A DNA stretch of 64,000 bases from HGM11368 sp051883415 (lineage in GTDB: Bacteria; Bacillota; Clostridia; Christensenellales; UBA3700), in NCBI GenBank assembly GCA_051883415.1, contig JBJETR010000064.1, positions 1-64,000 on the forward strand, read 5' to 3'. Made by a program: the position numbers and the translations under genes. Shown here in pieces: positions 61,288 to 64,000 of the stretch; the first letter of the stretch is position 1, and the number at the start of each line of letters is the position of its first letter. The notes below the pieces were generated by a model. That model was given only the letters and a program-made list of their open reading frames with translations, was not told the origin of the DNA and ran no database searches.

Positions 61288-61353
61288 TAATTTTGATATA
61301 TTTTTTCAATTTTTTTGTAGAAATTCGTAGAATATTTTTTGTGCTAAATTGCC

Positions 61354-61382
61354 AAAAAAGAGCCCTGCTAATTGCAAGGCTC
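61354..61382 (-). terminator. Terminator of the lipase-like gene
   Basis: Minus strand GAGCCTTGC, loop AATTA, GCAGGGCTC, then TTTTTT. Confidence 0.82.
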
Positions 61383-61417
61383 GATAGAATGGTTTTGTAG
61401 TTTTTGCGTAAGCGGTT

Positions 61418-63004
61418 TTATGCTCTTTTCTTTTTGATAACGACTACCGCGACTGCCGCCGCAATCGACACGCACACTACGGGGACAACTACCGCGACTA
61501 TGATTTTGTTGCGATGATTTACCAATTCGGTTTTTTCAATCGCAAGGTTTACGGCTTGGTTTGTCGTTTGGTCTATAGTAACAATCTTGTCGGTGGTTAG
61601 GGCGGTTTTGCCGGATTTTTGCATAAGTTTGATTGTATATTCGCCTTCGCTCAAACCTACTTCGGCGTGCAATATAGGAGAGTCCGAAGAGCGGGTATAT
61701 ACGACGTTGCCGTCCTTGTCGGATATTTGCATAGAGTACACGTCTTGTAGAGGGATATCTATCGTCAAGTTGACGGGATTTTGGTATCTATCCACTCGAG
61801 TAAAGGTGCAGTCTTTCATCAATACCGAGTTACCGTTGTTCCATTGTTGGCTATAAGCCACGCCTTTGAGAGAGCGGAGCGTGTCCACGTCCATGAGAGC
61901 CGACGGCACTGTTTGTCCAAAGTTGTCGGTGACGCTGTCTTGGAATAGCGTGAGGAAGTAATAGTCGGGCACCATATTGTGAGTGTTGGTCATTCCGTAC
62001 TGTTTGTCAAGTCCGTCTAGGTGAACCCAAGTGATATTGTCGCCAAAGCGCTCTTTGAGGGTTGCCATGGTCGCTTTGGAATAGATGTTTCCACCTAACG
62101 TGGCGTACATGGTGTATATAGCCTTGCCTGCGCCGTAGCCCTCGATAGCCACGCCGTAATCTGCAAGCTTTACCACGGCTTCCGAGCAAAGCTCGGCAAT
62201 AGTGCGTCCGTTGGAATCTTCACCTCCGCGGTGGTCGATATGTCCTTTTACTTTGTTGGTGCTGAGATACGGGTCGAGTAGGGTGATGCGCTGAGGGATA
62301 AGGTTGGTGCCTATTTCTTTACGCTCGCTCATCATCAATAGGTTTTCGCCCACGGCAAGGGATAAGTCGCCACCCATAGAGTGACCTGCTAACTGCAACG
62401 TACCCGAGAAGTCTTTGCCGAGTGCGTCGATTATTGCTTGGGCGTACAGTACAGATACCGAAACGGTAGGGTTGAGGGCAGTATCGCCTTGCACCTTCTT
62501 GCCGGTAGGACTTGATACGTAATACCTCATCCCGAGTGGAGTGTCGGACGACCAAATCTTAGGGTCGCCGTCAATATTTTCTTCCGCAATTTGGTTCCAA
62601 TAGAAGTGACCTACGTTGTAGCCCATATCTATGTATTTTTGGAAGTATTGCGTGCTATATGGGAAGCTTCCTTCGGCAAATCTATCGTACGTGCCTTCCC
62701 ACGTCGATAGCAAATCTCTACGGTTGTAGCCCTCGTTGGTTTTCATACCGTGAGTAAAGATAATCGTCGGTTTGGTCTTGTCAAACTCTACGCCCGCACT
62801 GCCCGCCTTGACGGGGATATCCTTGCCGTCTTGATACCAATAAATACCGTAATCCAAATGGTTGAATACGCCCTCTTCCCAACCGATGCGGCTGTCGTTG
62901 ATTGCGTAGGCGGAGCTAGGGTAGGCTAGGACGGCAGTCAAAGCTACTGCGAGCAAAGATATTAGTACTAACGTAAAACAAATTTTTCGTGACAATGTTT
63001 TCAT
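61418..63004 (-). CDS. Secreted lipase-like alpha/beta hydrolase with C-terminal membrane anchor
   Basis: A 528-residue protein. Signal peptide (about 1-34, ending SSAYA), alpha/beta-hydrolase core with oxyanion segment TIIFTHGMKTNEGYN and nucleophile elbow LAGHSMGGDLSLA (Ser near residue 207), a likely acid in LLDPYLS, and a His in the later VHLDG or NTHNM region. A beta-rich domain follows (about 400-490), then a membrane helix and the tail IKKKRA. It should be displayed on the cell surface; lipids or esters are likely substrates. A consensus-like promoter lies at 63022-63050. Confidence 0.85.
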   Translation of the reverse strand: MKTLSRKICFTLVLISLLAVALTAVLAYPSSAYAINDSRIGWEEGVFNHLDYGIYWYQDGKDIPVKAGSAGVEFDKTKPTIIFTHGMKTNEGYNRRDLLSTWEGTYDRFAEGSFPYSTQYFQKYIDMGYNVGHFYWNQIAEENIDGDPKIWSSDTPLGMRYYVSSPTGKKVQGDTALNPTVSVSVLYAQAIIDALGKDFSGTLQLAGHSMGGDLSLAVGENLLMMSERKEIGTNLIPQRITLLDPYLSTNKVKGHIDHRGGEDSNGRTIAELCSEAVVKLADYGVAIEGYGAGKAIYTMYATLGGNIYSKATMATLKERFGDNITWVHLDGLDKQYGMTNTHNMVPDYYFLTLFQDSVTDNFGQTVPSALMDVDTLRSLKGVAYSQQWNNGNSVLMKDCTFTRVDRYQNPVNLTIDIPLQDVYSMQISDKDGNVVYTRSSDSPILHAEVGLSEGEYTIKLMQKSGKTALTTDKIVTIDQTTNQAVNLAIEKTELVNHRNKIIVAVVVPVVCVSIAAAVAVVVIKKKRA

Positions 63005-63021
63005 AATCTTCTCCCGATATT

Positions 63022-63050
63022 ATTTTAATACGGCGCTACCTAGGTGTCAA
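63022..63050 (-). promoter_or_regulatory. Promoter of the lipase-like gene
   Basis: Minus strand TTGACA (63050-63045), 17-bp spacer, TAAAAT (63027-63022). GGGAGAAG precedes the ATG. Confidence 0.72.
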
Positions 63051-63145
63051 TACCTTTGCTATGTCCAAAGGCTTCGGCTATTGCCGAATTTCGACAGTGT
63101 TGGTAGGTAAAATGACAGCAAAAATTATTACACAAAAAATCAATA

Positions 63146-63165
63146 AGGCGACTTGTGAGGTCGCC
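63146..63165 (-). terminator. Terminator of the Xre regulator gene
   Basis: Minus strand GGCGAC, loop of 7, GTCGCC, followed by a T-rich stretch (TTATTGATTTTTT). Confidence 0.6.
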
Positions 63166-63188
63166 GTGTGTGGTTTTGTCGTATTGTT

Positions 63189-63509
63189 TTATTTTCGGTT
63201 GATTGCAAGCAGAGATTGCAGATAGAGTATTGCGATAGGCTTGACTTCCGACGGTAGACTATCGAAGAGTAGCCCGACTTCCGTTTGTATATGAGCCTCG
63301 GGTGGGCTTTGCGTTCTGCCAAGCAAATAATCGGTGCTTGTCTCCAACACGTCGGCGATAGCCGACAGCAGTTCCAGGTCGGGCTCGGCTTTGCCTTGCT
63401 CGTAGTTGCTGTACGTCCTCTGCGGTATTTTGAGTTGTTCGGCAATCTCCTTTTGCGTTTTTGCTTGTTCTATTCTCAGTTCTCTGAGTCTACTTACAAA
63501 TATTTTCAT
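63189..63509 (-). CDS. Xre-family transcriptional regulator
   Basis: A 106-residue protein with helix-turn-helix (residues about 5-62: LRELRIEQAKTQKEIAEQLK, then RTYSNYEQGKAEPDLELL and STDYLLGR) and a short helical C-terminus that may dimerise. The divergent promoter at 63543 carries two TAGCCAA sites, one in a perfect palindrome; this protein is the nearest candidate to bind them. A minus-strand TATAAT (63536-63531) suggests its own start, without a clear -35. Confidence 0.85.
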   Translation of the reverse strand: MKIFVSRLRELRIEQAKTQKEIAEQLKIPQRTYSNYEQGKAEPDLELLSAIADVLETSTDYLLGRTQSPPEAHIQTEVGLLFDSLPSEVKPIAILYLQSLLAINRK

Positions 63510-63542
63510 AGTTAGAATTTACTACTTTTATTATAATAAGTC

Positions 63543-63597
63543 TTGACATAGCCAAAAATTAGCAATATAATTAAGAATAATAGCCAATTATTGGCTA
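63543..63597 (+). promoter_or_regulatory. Consensus promoter with TAGCCAA operators
   Basis: TTGACA (63543-63548), 17-bp spacer, TATAAT (63566-63571), a perfect sigma-A promoter. TAGCCAA at 63549-63555 directly follows the -35. TAGCCAATTATTGGCTA (63581-63597), a perfect palindrome, sits at the predicted start of transcription. Such placement would block initiation when bound. Confidence 0.8.
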
Positions 63598-63738
63598 CCA
63601 TATACGTATTATATTACGGACGAGAAATCGATAAATTTTATAGAGATATCTATCAAAATCGGCAATTATATCATAGCATAACTAATACAACCATATCACC
63701 GAGCCTACTACAGAGGCTAGCAACACTTGGGAGGATTT

Positions 63739-64000
63739 ATGAAAAAGTTTAGCATCATCATTTTGGCAATAATGCTCATCACGACGCTCTCCGTCGGACT
63801 TATGGCGTGTAGTATTGGCGGAGGTAATACCGGCAAATACTTCTTATATGAGAATGGCGAGATAGACGAGAGTTCGTATATTGAGCTTAAGTCGGGAGGA
63901 AAATGGACTGACGGTGAAGATAGCGGAACTTACGAAATAGATGGCAATAAAATAACGTTTTACATAGACAAAGAAGAATATTTAAGCGGTACTATCTCCA
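63739..64000 (+). CDS. Lipoprotein, truncated by the window end
   Basis: The first 87 codons of a gene not closed in the window. GGGAGGA precedes ATG 63739. The signal peptide ends in the lipobox VGLMAC (Cys24), followed by SIGGGNTGKYFLYENGEIDE and a GKWTDGEDSGTYEIDGNKIT segment resembling lipocalin-like or small ligand-binding lipoprotein modules. It lies about 165 nt downstream of the operator-controlled consensus promoter at 63543 and is its likely target. Confidence 0.78.
   Translation, partial: MKKFSIIILAIMLITTLSVGLMACSIGGGNTGKYFLYENGEIDESSYIELKSGGKWTDGEDSGTYEIDGNKITFYIDKEEYLSGTIS

Overview
The window looks like a chromosome segment of an uncultured anaerobic, endospore-forming Bacillota, most likely a gut-type Clostridia. 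The basis is a spore germination protease (gpr), ribosomal protein S20 with Clostridia-style sigma-A promoters (often extended -10, TGnTATAAT), a cobalamin-dependent methionine synthase split from its reactivation domain, a PotA with a long insertion, and giant MBG/LRR surface proteins. The taxonomy is inference; there is no rRNA or tRNA gene in the window.

Layout. 1-748: the outer end of a probable IS3-family element, then non-coding DNA full of dispersed REP-like repeats. 749-3038: membrane alpha/beta hydrolase and iron-containing alcohol dehydrogenase, followed by a 61-bp tandem array. 3480-6580: GH95 fucosidase, divergent from a short Sfp-type phosphopantetheinyl transferase and an acyl carrier protein. 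6662-9440: an AT-rich island (Xre regulator, ImmA/IrrE-like protease, DUF4417 protein, MGGRG protein and two small proteins, one of them frameshifted). 9543-14151: leuB, leuD and leuC, downstream of a secreted SH3b protein. 14242-17552: a protein joining a RNA-polymerase alpha-CTD-like domain to WG repeats, gpr, rpsT, a small zinc/membrane protein and an Xre regulator whose 3' end plus terminator is triplicated. 17799-21671: metF, MetH reactivation domain, metH. 21747-25801: EamA transporter, GtrA, MscL, ferredoxin, two cupins, an amidase-like protein. 25930-48308: an orphan OmpR-type response regulator and a 21-kb operon of four exported proteins (2618-aa lipoprotein, 1855-aa and 2375-aa anchored beta-helix/MBG proteins, 165-aa lipoprotein). 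48432-53430: two FAD oxidoreductases, a BspA-type LRR surface protein and a 49-aa membrane peptide. 53548-55991: SDR reductase and a DECD-box helicase from overlapping divergent promoters. 56063-61162: potABCD with its Xre-cupin regulator. 61418-64000: a secreted lipase-like protein, an Xre regulator and the start of a lipoprotein.

Two themes stand out. First, at least eight genes have a clear sigma-A -10 element ending 6-7 nt before the start codon and no room for a Shine-Dalgarno, so leaderless mRNAs seem normal here. Second, the giant surface operon begins at a promoter with no good -35 but with an 11-bp-period direct repeat (TTTAAG-N5-TTTAAG). A matching site lies in the promoter of the upstream orphan response regulator, which suggests a dedicated regulator for an undescribed cell-surface system. 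Several exported proteins end in a membrane helix plus a Lys-rich tail, and no LPXTG motif is seen.
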